From Microbacterium sp. MYb45 (GTDB lineage Bacteria; Actinomycetota; Actinomycetes; Actinomycetales; Microbacteriaceae), in assembly GCF_002979655.1 (NCBI RefSeq), contig NZ_PCPG01000016.1, positions 23,428 through 87,427 of the forward strand: a stretch of DNA of 64,000 nucleotides, in the 5' to 3' direction. Under the pieces are notes generated by a model. The model worked only from the letters and a program-made list of their open reading frames with translations, had not been told where the DNA came from and did not search any database. This document shows positions 1-8,700 of this stretch, in pieces; position 1 is the first letter of the stretch; the number at the start of each line of letters is the position of its first letter. Both the position numbers and the translations under genes were made by a program.

Positions 1-1
1 C

Positions 2-853
2 ACGCTGCAGGAGGCCCGCGAGGCCACCGGCGGGGCCGGCTTCATGTTCGAGAACCGTCTGGTGGGCCTGCGCGCCGACCTCGACATCTACGTCACATTC
101 GAGGGCGACAACAACGTCCTGCTGCAGCTGGTGGGCAAGCGTCTGCTGACCGACTACGCCAAGCAGTTCCAGGGCAAGGATGCCGCGGCTCTCGCCAAGT
201 TCGCCGTCGGGATGACCGCGGGCAAGCTGTTCCACGGCGCCGGGCTCCGTCAGCTCGGCCAGGCGGTCTCCGACTTCGGTCAGGTCAGCCGGTCGGTCGA
301 GCGGGGCCTCCGCGAGGAGCAGCAGCACGATCTCCTCGCCGGACGCGTGCAGCAGATGGTGGCCGACATCGCCTCCCGCCTTCGCCCTGGGGCGAAGGAC
401 AAGGCCCTCGGCGCCCGCCTGTTCAACGAGAATCAGGCCGAGCTGATCGAAGCCGCTCGTGCGCACGGAGAGCTGCTGCAGTGGGAGGCGTTCACCGACG
501 CCGTGCACCAGATCGACGACGCCGACACCAAGAAGGTGCTCACGTGGCTGCGCGACCTGTTCGGTCTGCAGCTCATCGAGAAGCACCTCGCCTGGCACCT
601 GATCAACGGACGCCTGTCGACCCAGCGCGCCGCCGCCGTGTCGAGCTACATCGACCGGCTGTGCGCGCGGCTGCGCCCCCATGCCCTCGACCTGGTGAAC
701 GCGTTCGGCTACGAGCCCGAGCACGTGCGGGCGCCGATCGCGAGCGGCATCGAGAAGCAGCGCCAGGACGAGGCCCGGGCGTACTACGCCGACCTCGCCG
801 CCACGGGCAAGGCGCCCATCCAGGAGAAGGCGCTCAAGAAGAAGCAGCGCTGA
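2..853 (+). CDS. Acyl-CoA oxidase, C-terminal part (5' end outside window)
   Basis: This is the last 283 codons of an acyl-CoA oxidase/dehydrogenase, which catalyses the first, FAD-dependent alpha-beta desaturation step of fatty acid beta-oxidation. The frame is open to the left edge. It begins with a segment reading EATGGAGFMFENR, followed by TFEGDNNVLLQLVGKRLL, the characteristic acyl-CoA oxidase signature near the flavin and fatty-acyl site. The remaining 200 residues are mostly helical, as expected for the C-terminal four-helix and ACOX domains. The internal methionine at base 44 is not the true start, because conserved family sequence continues upstream of it. The protein ends in a lysine-rich tail. 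The family assignment is firm; the substrate chain length is unknown. Confidence 0.85.
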   Translation, partial: TLQEAREATGGAGFMFENRLVGLRADLDIYVTFEGDNNVLLQLVGKRLLTDYAKQFQGKDAAALAKFAVGMTAGKLFHGAGLRQLGQAVSDFGQVSRSVERGLREEQQHDLLAGRVQQMVADIASRLRPGAKDKALGARLFNENQAELIEAARAHGELLQWEAFTDAVHQIDDADTKKVLTWLRDLFGLQLIEKHLAWHLINGRLSTQRAAAVSSYIDRLCARLRPHALDLVNAFGYEPEHVRAPIASGIEKQRQDEARAYYADLAATGKAPIQEKALKKKQR

Positions 854-875
854 TCGCTCGGCGGCGGGGCGCCGG

Positions 876-1325
876 TCAGGATGACCACTTCGTGAGGTCG
901 ATGCCGCGTTCGACGGCCAGCGCCTGAAGGTGCTCGGCGGAATCCGTCTCGACGCAGACGCACGCCTGCAGCCCCGCGGCGTCGTCGTCGCGCAGCAGGT
1001 AGTAGCTGGTCGCGTCGGTCAGCAGTTTGCCGTCGGCGTCGCGGAACAGCCAACGCACCTTCACCAGCACGAGCCGATCGGACAATTCGTTCGCGTCGAG
1101 GAGCTCGTGCCCGACGGAGGCGAGGCCGAGCTCCCGGTACAGGGGATAGGACTGCTTCAGCCCCGCGACCATCTCCTCCCGGGTGTCCAAGACGCCGGAG
1201 ACCCGATCGTCGGCGATCATGCCGGGGGTCGACCACAGCTCGACGGCGGCTTCGGCGTCGAACTCCGTCAGGGATGCCGCATAGCGCGCGAGGTACTGTT
1301 CGATCCGGTCGGTGTGGATGCTCAT
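876..1325 (-). CDS. NTF2-like / SnoaL-type small protein
   Basis: A protein of about 149 residues with the layout of the NTF2-like (SnoaL/DUF4440) cone-shaped fold: an N-terminal helix (RIEQYLARYAASLTEFDAE), a short strand region, and a curved C-terminal sheet containing RLVLVKVRWLFRDADG. Proteins of this fold may be small-molecule enzymes or simple binding proteins, so no reaction can be assigned. I chose the internal start MSIHTDR at 1325 because the helix begins there; a start nine codons upstream at 1352 is also open. Neither has a convincing ribosome site. The gene lies divergently from the alcohol dehydrogenase and convergently with the acyl-CoA oxidase, so it is probably monocistronic. 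Confidence 0.7.
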   Translation of the reverse strand: MSIHTDRIEQYLARYAASLTEFDAEAAVELWSTPGMIADDRVSGVLDTREEMVAGLKQSYPLYRELGLASVGHELLDANELSDRLVLVKVRWLFRDADGKLLTDATSYYLLRDDDAAGLQACVCVETDSAEHLQALAVERGIDLTKWSS

Positions 1326-1419
1326 GATGTCGAGGGTACGGACCGTTCGCATCGACCGTCAGGGGCCTTGACGGCAGCGGGTGCGTAGGGTGGATCGAAC
1401 CCCAGAAGAAGGAGTCCCC

Positions 1420-2463
1420 GTGACCCGCGTCAACGCCTACGCCGCACCCCGCGAAGCCGCCCCGCTGGAGAAGACCGTCATCGAACGACGTGACCTCGGC
1501 CCGCTCGACGTGCTCATCGACATCGCGTTCGCCGGCATCTGCCACTCCGACATCCACACCGTGCGCGGCGACTGGGGTCCGCAGAGGTACCCGCTCGCTC
1601 CGGGGCACGAGATCACCGGGACGGTCGCTGCCGTGGGAGAGGCCGTCACCCGGCACGCGGTCGGCGACCGCGTCGGCGTCGGATGCCTGGTGAACTCGTG
1701 CGGCGAGTGCCGCAACTGCCTGCGCGGCGAGGAGCAGTACTGCACCGAGGGTGCGGTGCAGACCTACGGCAGCTCGGACCGCGACGGCACCGTCACGCAG
1801 GGAGGCTACGCCGAGCAGGTCGTGGTGACCGAGAAGTTCGTCCTGCGCATCCCGGATGCCCTGCCGCTGGATGTCGCCGCGCCCCTGCTGTGCGCCGGCA
1901 TCACGACCTACTCGCCGCTGCGGCACTGGAACGTCGGTCCCGGCACCCGCGTCGCGGTCGTCGGCCTCGGTGGGCTGGGCCACATGGGCGTGCAGATCGC
2001 GCACGCACTCGGCGCCGAGGTGACCGTGCTCTCGCAGACCCTGAACAAGAAGGACGACGGCCTGCGGCTCGGCGCCGACCACTATCGCGCCACGAGTGAC
2101 CGGGACACCTTCCGCGAGCTGCGCTCCTCGTTCGACGTGATCCTCAACACCGTGAGCGCCGTGATCGATGTGCGCTCGTACCTGAGCCTGCTCGACGTCG
2201 GGGGTGCGCTCGTGTGCGTCGGCGCGCCTGCCGAACCGCTGTCGGTCGGAGTCATGTCGCTGATCGGCGGCCGACGCTCGCTCGCCGGCAGCAACATCGG
2301 CGGCATCCGCGAGACGCAGGAGATGCTCGACTTCTGCGCCGAGCACGGTCTCGCCGCCGAGATCGAGGTGATCCCGGCCTCCGAGATCAACGCCGCCTAC
2401 GAGCGCGTTCTCGCGTCCGACGTGCGGTACCGGTTCGTGATCGACGCGGCCACCTTCGCCTGA
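1420..2463 (+). CDS. Zinc-dependent NAD(P) alcohol dehydrogenase
   Basis: A 347-residue medium-chain dehydrogenase/reductase of the cinnamyl-alcohol/YahK-like branch, oxidising alcohols or reducing aldehydes with NAD(P). The catalytic zinc ligands are visible in GICHSD and the following GHE motif. The structural zinc is bound by the four cysteines of CGECRNCLRGEEQYC. The Rossmann nucleotide site is GLGGLGHMG. The GTG at 1420 is taken as the start because an AGAAGGAG ribosome site sits six bases upstream. The gene has the strand to itself, with no clear operon partner; the next plus-strand gene starts more than 100 bases later. The exact substrate cannot be read from sequence. Confidence 0.9.
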   Translation: MTRVNAYAAPREAAPLEKTVIERRDLGPLDVLIDIAFAGICHSDIHTVRGDWGPQRYPLAPGHEITGTVAAVGEAVTRHAVGDRVGVGCLVNSCGECRNCLRGEEQYCTEGAVQTYGSSDRDGTVTQGGYAEQVVVTEKFVLRIPDALPLDVAAPLLCAGITTYSPLRHWNVGPGTRVAVVGLGGLGHMGVQIAHALGAEVTVLSQTLNKKDDGLRLGADHYRATSDRDTFRELRSSFDVILNTVSAVIDVRSYLSLLDVGGALVCVGAPAEPLSVGVMSLIGGRRSLAGSNIGGIRETQEMLDFCAEHGLAAEIEVIPASEINAAYERVLASDVRYRFVIDAATFA

Positions 2464-2579
2464 ATGTCGGCATTATACGCCTTAATCTCGGTATAGGGGT
2501 CAGATCCGATCTCCGTTGCGTAACGTTATACGTGGCCACCGTCTCGAGGTGTGTCAACGAATCGGAGATCGGAGTTCGC

Positions 2580-5033
2580 ATGTGCCCTGGTTTTGGTCGG
2601 CGAGAGTTCATCGGCTTCGCGGTGGTGTCGGCGGCATCTGCCGCCGTGCAGTTGAGGCTCCCGGCAACTGATCCGACAGCTCGTCGGGCTCTCGGCGGGG
2701 GCCCGCTGCAGACAGCGGTCGACGGGGCTGCGCCGGCACCCACCGTCGCAAAGCCCACCGACGATGCCACCCAGAAGCTGAACGCGGTCCGCGCGAAGTT
2801 CAAGGTGCCGACGACAGAGCTTTCGGATGTGGCCGGGACGATCTCCGCCGACGGGAAGACCCCGATCGGAGCGGTCGCGGTCATGGAGCTCGCGGCGGCT
2901 TACGCCAAGGACGCGAACACCTCGTGGAGCAAGGCGCTGCAGTTCAGCGTCGACGCGAATGCTCACAATGCGGCCGACACCGACCCGGACGCAGGCTCGG
3001 ACAGTGGCAAGGCGGCCGTCCTGAATCGCGCACTCTTCGCGAACGCGTCGAACTGCCTGAAGCTGTGCGCGACGGGGATTCTGGGGAATGCGCAGTACAC
3101 CAGCCCTAACACGATCAGCGGCGTAGCGGGCGGAGGGTACAGCTTCCCCGTGTACCCGTCGGATATGACATACATCGTCAACGGCACGACCAATACACCT
3201 GGCTCCGGTCAGGCCGAGGCGCTGCGAGTCCTGAGCAGCGCGCTGTCGAACCGCGCGGTCGTGTGCGACTACAGCAACTTCTGCATCGGGGCGACCAACT
3301 CGCTGGCGTCGACGTCCGGGGGGAAGACGCCGCCATCGCAGCAGTGGGCGCAGACGCTCTTCGACGCGCGCTCGACCACCGGATACCAGAACTACCTTCG
3401 CGAGGTGAACGCCGACAACTCCCTCCGAGACGCCGAGAAGTACTGGCATGCCAAAGAGTCCGAGACACTGAACCTCCTCAACGAGGGACTCTCGCTTCGT
3501 GTGGGAGCAGTGCAGGCGAGCGCGTACCTGGCCACACCCTTCGACGACATGCTCGCCGGCAAATCGCCGGAGCCTGTCGCCGCCTACGATCAGACCATCC
3601 AGCACTACATTCTCGCGAAGGCCCAGGCGACCGTCGCCGGGTCTTCGTCCTCGAGCCTGAAGAGCGTCCTCGCATCCTTCGATGCCCTCCTCACCCTGTT
3701 CACCGAGAAGCCCGAGGACGTTCCCGGACTCGAGCAGAGCGTGGCCATCAGGAACGTCTTCATGCGGCTGACCTCCTTCGAGTACCTCGGCAAGTCGAGC
3801 GGGATCTTCACAGACGATCAGATCAATGAGGCCCTCGGCGCCGGAGGCAAGCTGATCACCGACAACACGACCGTCAAGGCGAAGTTGAGCACTGCGTTGC
3901 TCGCGTTCAACAGCAGCGGGATCCTCGGCAGCATCTCGGCGGTGATCGGAGTCACGCGACTCGTGCTCGAGTCCCTGCTGCTCCACGATGCCATCGGCAA
4001 AGGCGAGGTCTCTCCGGCTCAGGCCATCGGCTTCACCGCGCGCATCGTCGCTGTGTACTCGTCGTTCGGAGCGCTCAGGAACCTGACGATGTCGTTCCTG
4101 ACGGCGGCTCCGACAGCGGCGCGCACGGCGGCTCGGATCCTCAGTTGGAACACTGTCTCTCCCGAGATGTATGAGATGACGAGGGGAGCGATGTGGAGCG
4201 CGGCGAGGCCCGCTGCAGACATCCCGACCGAGGCGCAGGCGGCGTCGACGAGCTTCGCCGACGCGATGTCCGGTACCTCCGGCAAATTCGTCGATACCGC
4301 CGAGGAGACGGTGACGGTGTTCTTCACACAGGCCTCGGCGGAGGCCGGCGCCAAGGTACCTTCCGCTCAACGTGCTGTGGCCTCGCAGGCTCTCACTAGC
4401 GCAGTCGAGACCGCGAGCACGCGCATCGTGGAGCAGGCGTCCATCGAGCAGGGAGCCATCCTTGCGAAACCGTCCGCCTCCCTGGCGTCGAAGGTCTTCA
4501 CCGCGTCGCTCGCGGGGGCGGGCCTCATCGCGGATCTGCTGTTCGTCAGCTCGGACATCGCTGCGATCGTCGCCGGCGGCGGCATGGTCGGGGCTTCCAC
4601 CTGGCTGTGGCTCGTCTCGGACGGCATCGCCGTCGTGGCGTCAGGAATCGGAGTGGGGATCGCCATGTCCTTGTTCACGGCATCCTCGCTCAACTTCGTC
4701 GCGCTCGGACTCACGCTCGCGGCGGCGATCATCGGGCTCATCGCCGGCGCGATCAGTCTCCCGAACGTCGCGAAGCAGACCAGGGATGAGATGACAGCGA
4801 CGTTCCAGCGCCTCGAGAACGACGGCTATCTGCGGGAGTGGGGCCGCAAGATCGCCTTCATGGCGGTGTACTTCGACGCCCTCAGCCAGGAGGAGCCCGT
4901 GCGCTTCGTAGATCCGTCGAAATCGCTCTTCGATGTGCAGGGGAAGGCGTTCGAGATCTTCGCGACGTCCACAGGGGCGACGGACTGGGACAAGTTCAAA
5001 GAGTGCCGGAGCAGCCTCGTGGGGGTGGCATAG
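2580..5033 (+). CDS. Unrecognised exported protein with C-terminal hydrophobic hairpins
   Basis: I do not recognise this 817-residue protein. The chosen ATG gives an N-terminus with a twin arginine followed by a hydrophobic stretch (GRREFIGFAVVSAASAAVQ), which looks like a Tat-type signal. A ribosome site (GGAG) lies just upstream. Residues about 60-430 are soluble and helical. Residues about 440-520 are moderately hydrophobic. Residues about 634-733 contain three to four strongly hydrophobic helices with glycine and alanine-rich turns. A charged tail of about 85 residues follows. The pattern of soluble head plus hydrophobic hairpin is seen in some pore-forming proteins, but that is only analogy. 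The preceding 116 bases are AT-rich compared with the surroundings. No neighbour indicates a function. Confidence 0.65.
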   Translation: MCPGFGRREFIGFAVVSAASAAVQLRLPATDPTARRALGGGPLQTAVDGAAPAPTVAKPTDDATQKLNAVRAKFKVPTTELSDVAGTISADGKTPIGAVAVMELAAAYAKDANTSWSKALQFSVDANAHNAADTDPDAGSDSGKAAVLNRALFANASNCLKLCATGILGNAQYTSPNTISGVAGGGYSFPVYPSDMTYIVNGTTNTPGSGQAEALRVLSSALSNRAVVCDYSNFCIGATNSLASTSGGKTPPSQQWAQTLFDARSTTGYQNYLREVNADNSLRDAEKYWHAKESETLNLLNEGLSLRVGAVQASAYLATPFDDMLAGKSPEPVAAYDQTIQHYILAKAQATVAGSSSSSLKSVLASFDALLTLFTEKPEDVPGLEQSVAIRNVFMRLTSFEYLGKSSGIFTDDQINEALGAGGKLITDNTTVKAKLSTALLAFNSSGILGSISAVIGVTRLVLESLLLHDAIGKGEVSPAQAIGFTARIVAVYSSFGALRNLTMSFLTAAPTAARTAARILSWNTVSPEMYEMTRGAMWSAARPAADIPTEAQAASTSFADAMSGTSGKFVDTAEETVTVFFTQASAEAGAKVPSAQRAVASQALTSAVETASTRIVEQASIEQGAILAKPSASLASKVFTASLAGAGLIADLLFVSSDIAAIVAGGGMVGASTWLWLVSDGIAVVASGIGVGIAMSLFTASSLNFVALGLTLAAAIIGLIAGAISLPNVAKQTRDEMTATFQRLENDGYLREWGRKIAFMAVYFDALSQEEPVRFVDPSKSLFDVQGKAFEIFATSTGATDWDKFKECRSSLVGVA

Positions 5034-5077
5034 CCCTCGGCGCATGTCATGTCCGCCGCCGCGGATAGCCTGGGCGG

Positions 5078-5647
5078 ATGACCTCTCTTCTCACGGGCCC
5101 GGACGCCCGCGACCGCTGCGCCTGGGTGGGCGACGACGTCGAGTACCGCCGCTACCACGACGAGGAATGGGGTGTGCCCCTGCACGGCGACCGTGCCCTG
5201 TTCGAGAAGATGGCGCTCGAGGGCTTCCAGGCCGGACTCTCGTGGATCACGATCCTGCGCAAGCGCCCGCGGTTCCGCGAGGTGTTCGCCGGTTTCGAGC
5301 CCGAGGCGGTGTCGGCGTTCGACGAGGCCGATGTCGAGCGGCTCATGGCGGATGCCGGCATCATCCGCAACCGCGCCAAGATCCTGGCCACCATCGGCAA
5401 CGCCCGCCTGGTGCGCACGATGGCGGAGGGCGAGCTCGACGAGCTGATGTGGTCGTTCGCACCGCCGGCATCCGGCACGCGCCCGGCGTCGTTCGCCGAG
5501 GTTCCGGCGGTCACGCCGGAGTCGACGGCGATGAGTAAAGAGCTGCGTCGACGCGGGTTCCGCTTCGTCGGGCCGACCACCATGTATGCCCTCATGCAGT
5601 CGGCCGGGATGGTCGACGATCACATGGCAGGATGCTGGCGCGCGTAA
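5078..5647 (+). CDS. tag: DNA-3-methyladenine glycosylase I
   Basis: A 189-residue base-excision repair enzyme that removes 3-methyladenine from alkylated DNA. The sequence shows the family pattern from the start: RCAWVGDD, then YHDEEWGVPLHGD, then FEKMALEGFQAGLSWITIL. The zinc-binding residues of this family are present: a cysteine near the N-terminus, a histidine in YHDEEWG, and a C-terminal histidine and cysteine in DDHMAGC. Length is normal for TAG proteins. It is transcribed alone; the next gene begins at 5777 behind its own promoter. Confidence 0.95.
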   Translation: MTSLLTGPDARDRCAWVGDDVEYRRYHDEEWGVPLHGDRALFEKMALEGFQAGLSWITILRKRPRFREVFAGFEPEAVSAFDEADVERLMADAGIIRNRAKILATIGNARLVRTMAEGELDELMWSFAPPASGTRPASFAEVPAVTPESTAMSKELRRRGFRFVGPTTMYALMQSAGMVDDHMAGCWRA

Positions 5648-5656
5648 CGGAGGGTG

Positions 5657-5703
5657 ATGGGGATATCTGCCCATCGAGTGATATTCCGCGACGCGGTTAG
5701 GAT
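5657..5703 (+). promoter_or_regulatory. Palindromic operator plus -10 box, secretion-locus promoter P1
   Basis: Bases 5657-5674 read ATGGGGATATCTGCCCAT, an inverted repeat ATGGG-N8-CCCAT. After 23 bases comes TAGGAT (5698-5703), a plausible -10 hexamer. No -35 box is recognisable in between. The predicted transcript starts near 5710 and has a leader of about 67 bases before the giant FN3 gene. The same 18-bp pattern, in the same relation to a TAGNNT hexamer, occurs at 26957 and at 35085 (opposite strand). A site centred about 43 bases before the start point fits a class II activator. The regulator is unknown. Confidence 0.7.
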
Positions 5704-5776
5704 GTACGAGTGCTCAGCGGCCAGTCGGGCCTGCGCATGAGTAATCGGAGAGTGTGACCCTGGGGGGGAACCGGGC

Positions 5777-8700
5777 ATGAAGGCCTTGTCATGGATGCGC
5801 GCGCGACCCAAGACGCTGGCGTCCGCCGCCGGCGTCACCGTCGGCGTCATCGCCATCACGACCATGGCCTTCACCTATGAGGGCTTCCCGACCACCAAGG
5901 TCGACCTGAACGACGGCGGCGTCTGGATCACCAAGACCTCGAGCCTGCTCGTCGGCCACTTCAACCACGAGTCCACGATCCTCGACGGCGGTCTGCGCAC
6001 CACCAGCGAGAACTACGACATCCTCCAGGCCGCCGCCAACGTGCTCGTCGTCGACCAGAGCGCGTCCACCGTGACCGCGATCGATCCGGCCCGGGTCTCG
6101 CTCGGCGACTCCACGATCATCCCCTCGTCGGCCAAGGTCGCCATGGGGGCGAACACCGCGGCCATCCTCGATGAGAAGTCCGGTGACCTGTGGGTCGTGC
6201 CGGTCAAGGGCATAGCCTCCTTCGAGATCGAGGCGGCGGAGCCCATCGCCGAGCTCGGCGAGAACTCCGACGTCACGGTCGCCGACGACGGCACCGTCTT
6301 CGCCCTCTCCGGAGAACGTGGCGAGGTCGTCACGGTCCCGGTCGACAACGAAGGTGCGCCGGGCGAGACATCGGCCGCGTCGGTCGGCGAACTTGACCTG
6401 TCGGTGCGCCCCACCATCACCGCCGTCGGACGCACCCCTGTCGTGTTCGACGAGGCGGCCGGAGTCGTCACGACGCCCGGAGGCCTCCGCACCGAGGTCG
6501 CGGGCGCGGCGGATGCCGTGCTGCAGCAGGCGTCGGCCGAGACCGACGCCGTCGCCATCGCCACCCCGACCGCGCTCGTACGCGTGCCGCTCGACGGCGG
6601 CGAGCCGGAGCAGACCTCTGTGGGCAGTGAGGGCACGGCTGCGGCACCGGTCTGGCTCCGCGGCTGCACCTATGGGGCCTGGGCGGGGTCGGCGACCTTC
6701 ATCCGCGAGTGCCCCGGCGACAGCAACGACGTGAACGCCCCGATCGACGGCGCCGAGGAATCCGCCAGCCTGACGTTCCGCGTCAACCGCGACGTGATCA
6801 TCCTCAACGACGCCGTCGGCGGCGCCGCCTGGATGGCCAACGAGAGCCTGCAGCGCGTCGACAACTGGAACGACCTGACGCCGCCCGAGGGCGAGACGGA
6901 GAACCAGGAGGACTCGACCGAGGAGACGGTCGAGACCACGCTCCCGGAGCGCAGCGAGGAGAACACGCCTCCCATCGCCGAAGACGACTCGTACGGGGTG
7001 CGCCCCGGCGCCACGACGCTGCTGCCCGTGCTCGACAACGACAACGACCCCGACGGTGACGTGCTCGTCGCGGCGCTCGCCGAGGCGCAGCCGTCCATCG
7101 GCACCGTGCAGCCCATCAACAACGGCGGCTCGCTGCAGATCACCGTCGGCGAGAAGGCCTCCGGCACCGCCAGCTTCACCTACGAGGTCGACGACGGTCG
7201 CAAGGGCAAGGACACCGCGGTCGTGACCCTCGCGGTGCACGACTGGAGTGAGAACGCCGGCCCCACCTCGAAGCGGAAGACCTCGCTCGCGGTCGAGACC
7301 GGCGGCACGATCTCGTACAACATCCTCCCGGACTGGATCGACCCCGACGGCGACGACATCTACCTGAAGGAGGTGCTCGCCGCCCCCGGCGACGAGGTCG
7401 ACTTCAGCAAGGACGGTCAGATCACCTACAAGGCGACCGCGAGCCTGCAGGGGCGTAAAGACGTGCAGGTCACCGTCGCCGACGCCTTCGGCAAGCTCGG
7501 CACCGCGACCATCGCGCTCGACGTGCGCCCGCAGGGCTCGACGAACCCCAAGACCAACGCCGACCACGTGATCACGCGGGCCGGCGAGCAGGTCACCGTC
7601 GCCCCGACCGCGAACGACACGAGCACCTCCCGCGAGCAGCTGCGTCTGAGCCGGGTGCTCGACACGGCCGGGGCGACGATCGTCCCGAACACGGCGAACA
7701 AGACCTTCTCGTTCATGGCCGAGAAGCCCGGCGTCTACTACGTGCAGTACCAGGTCACCACAGGCCCGAAGAACGGCGAGGGTATCGTCCGCGTCGACGT
7801 GATGCCCGAGTCGGAGACCGACCTCCCGCCCGTGGCCGTCCGCGACGTCGCACTTCTCCCCACCGGCGGCGACGTGCTGCTGGGTGTGCTCAACAACGAC
7901 ACCGACCCCGCCGGCGGCATCCTCGTCGTGCAGTCCGTGTCGCTGGAGCCGAGCAGCGGCATCTCGGTCTCGGTCCTCAACCACGAGACGCTGCGGATCA
8001 CGGATCAGGGCGCCCTCGAAGAGCAGGTGCGCGTCAAGTACCGCATCTCCAACGGCTCCAAGTCGGCCGAGGGCGAGGTCGTCGTCATCCCGATCCCGGC
8101 TCCGGACGAGCTCCTGCAGCCGATCGCCAACCCCGACACGGCCACCGTGCGCGTCGGCGATGTCGTGACGATCCCGGTGCTCGACAACGACACCCACCCC
8201 AGCGACGACGTCATGCACGTCGAGCCCGAGCTCATCGAGCCGTTCGTCGACCCCGAAGACGGCGAGGCCTTCGTCTCGCAGGACACCGTGCGTTTCAAGG
8301 CGGGCCCCGAGGCGAAGACCGTGTACCTCACGTACGAGGTTTCCGACTCGCGCCAGCAGAAGGCCGCCGGCTACGTCACCATCCAGATCCTCCCCATCGA
8401 CGAGGAGAACAACGCAGCTCCCCGTCCTCAGGATCTCGTCGCCCGCGCCCTCGCCGGGACCGAGGTGAACATCGCGGTGCCCCTCGACGGCATCGACACC
8501 GACGGCGACTCCGTGGAACTCGTGGGCATCGAGTCGAGCCCCGCCAAGGGACGCATCACGAACGGCCCGAACTACTTCACGTACGAGGCGTCCGACGGGG
8601 CGTCCGGTGTCGACGTGTTCAAGTACCGCGTGCGCGATCGGCTCGGAGCAGAGGGCATCGCGACCATCCGCGTCGGCATCGCCCCCACCGAGCAGATCAA

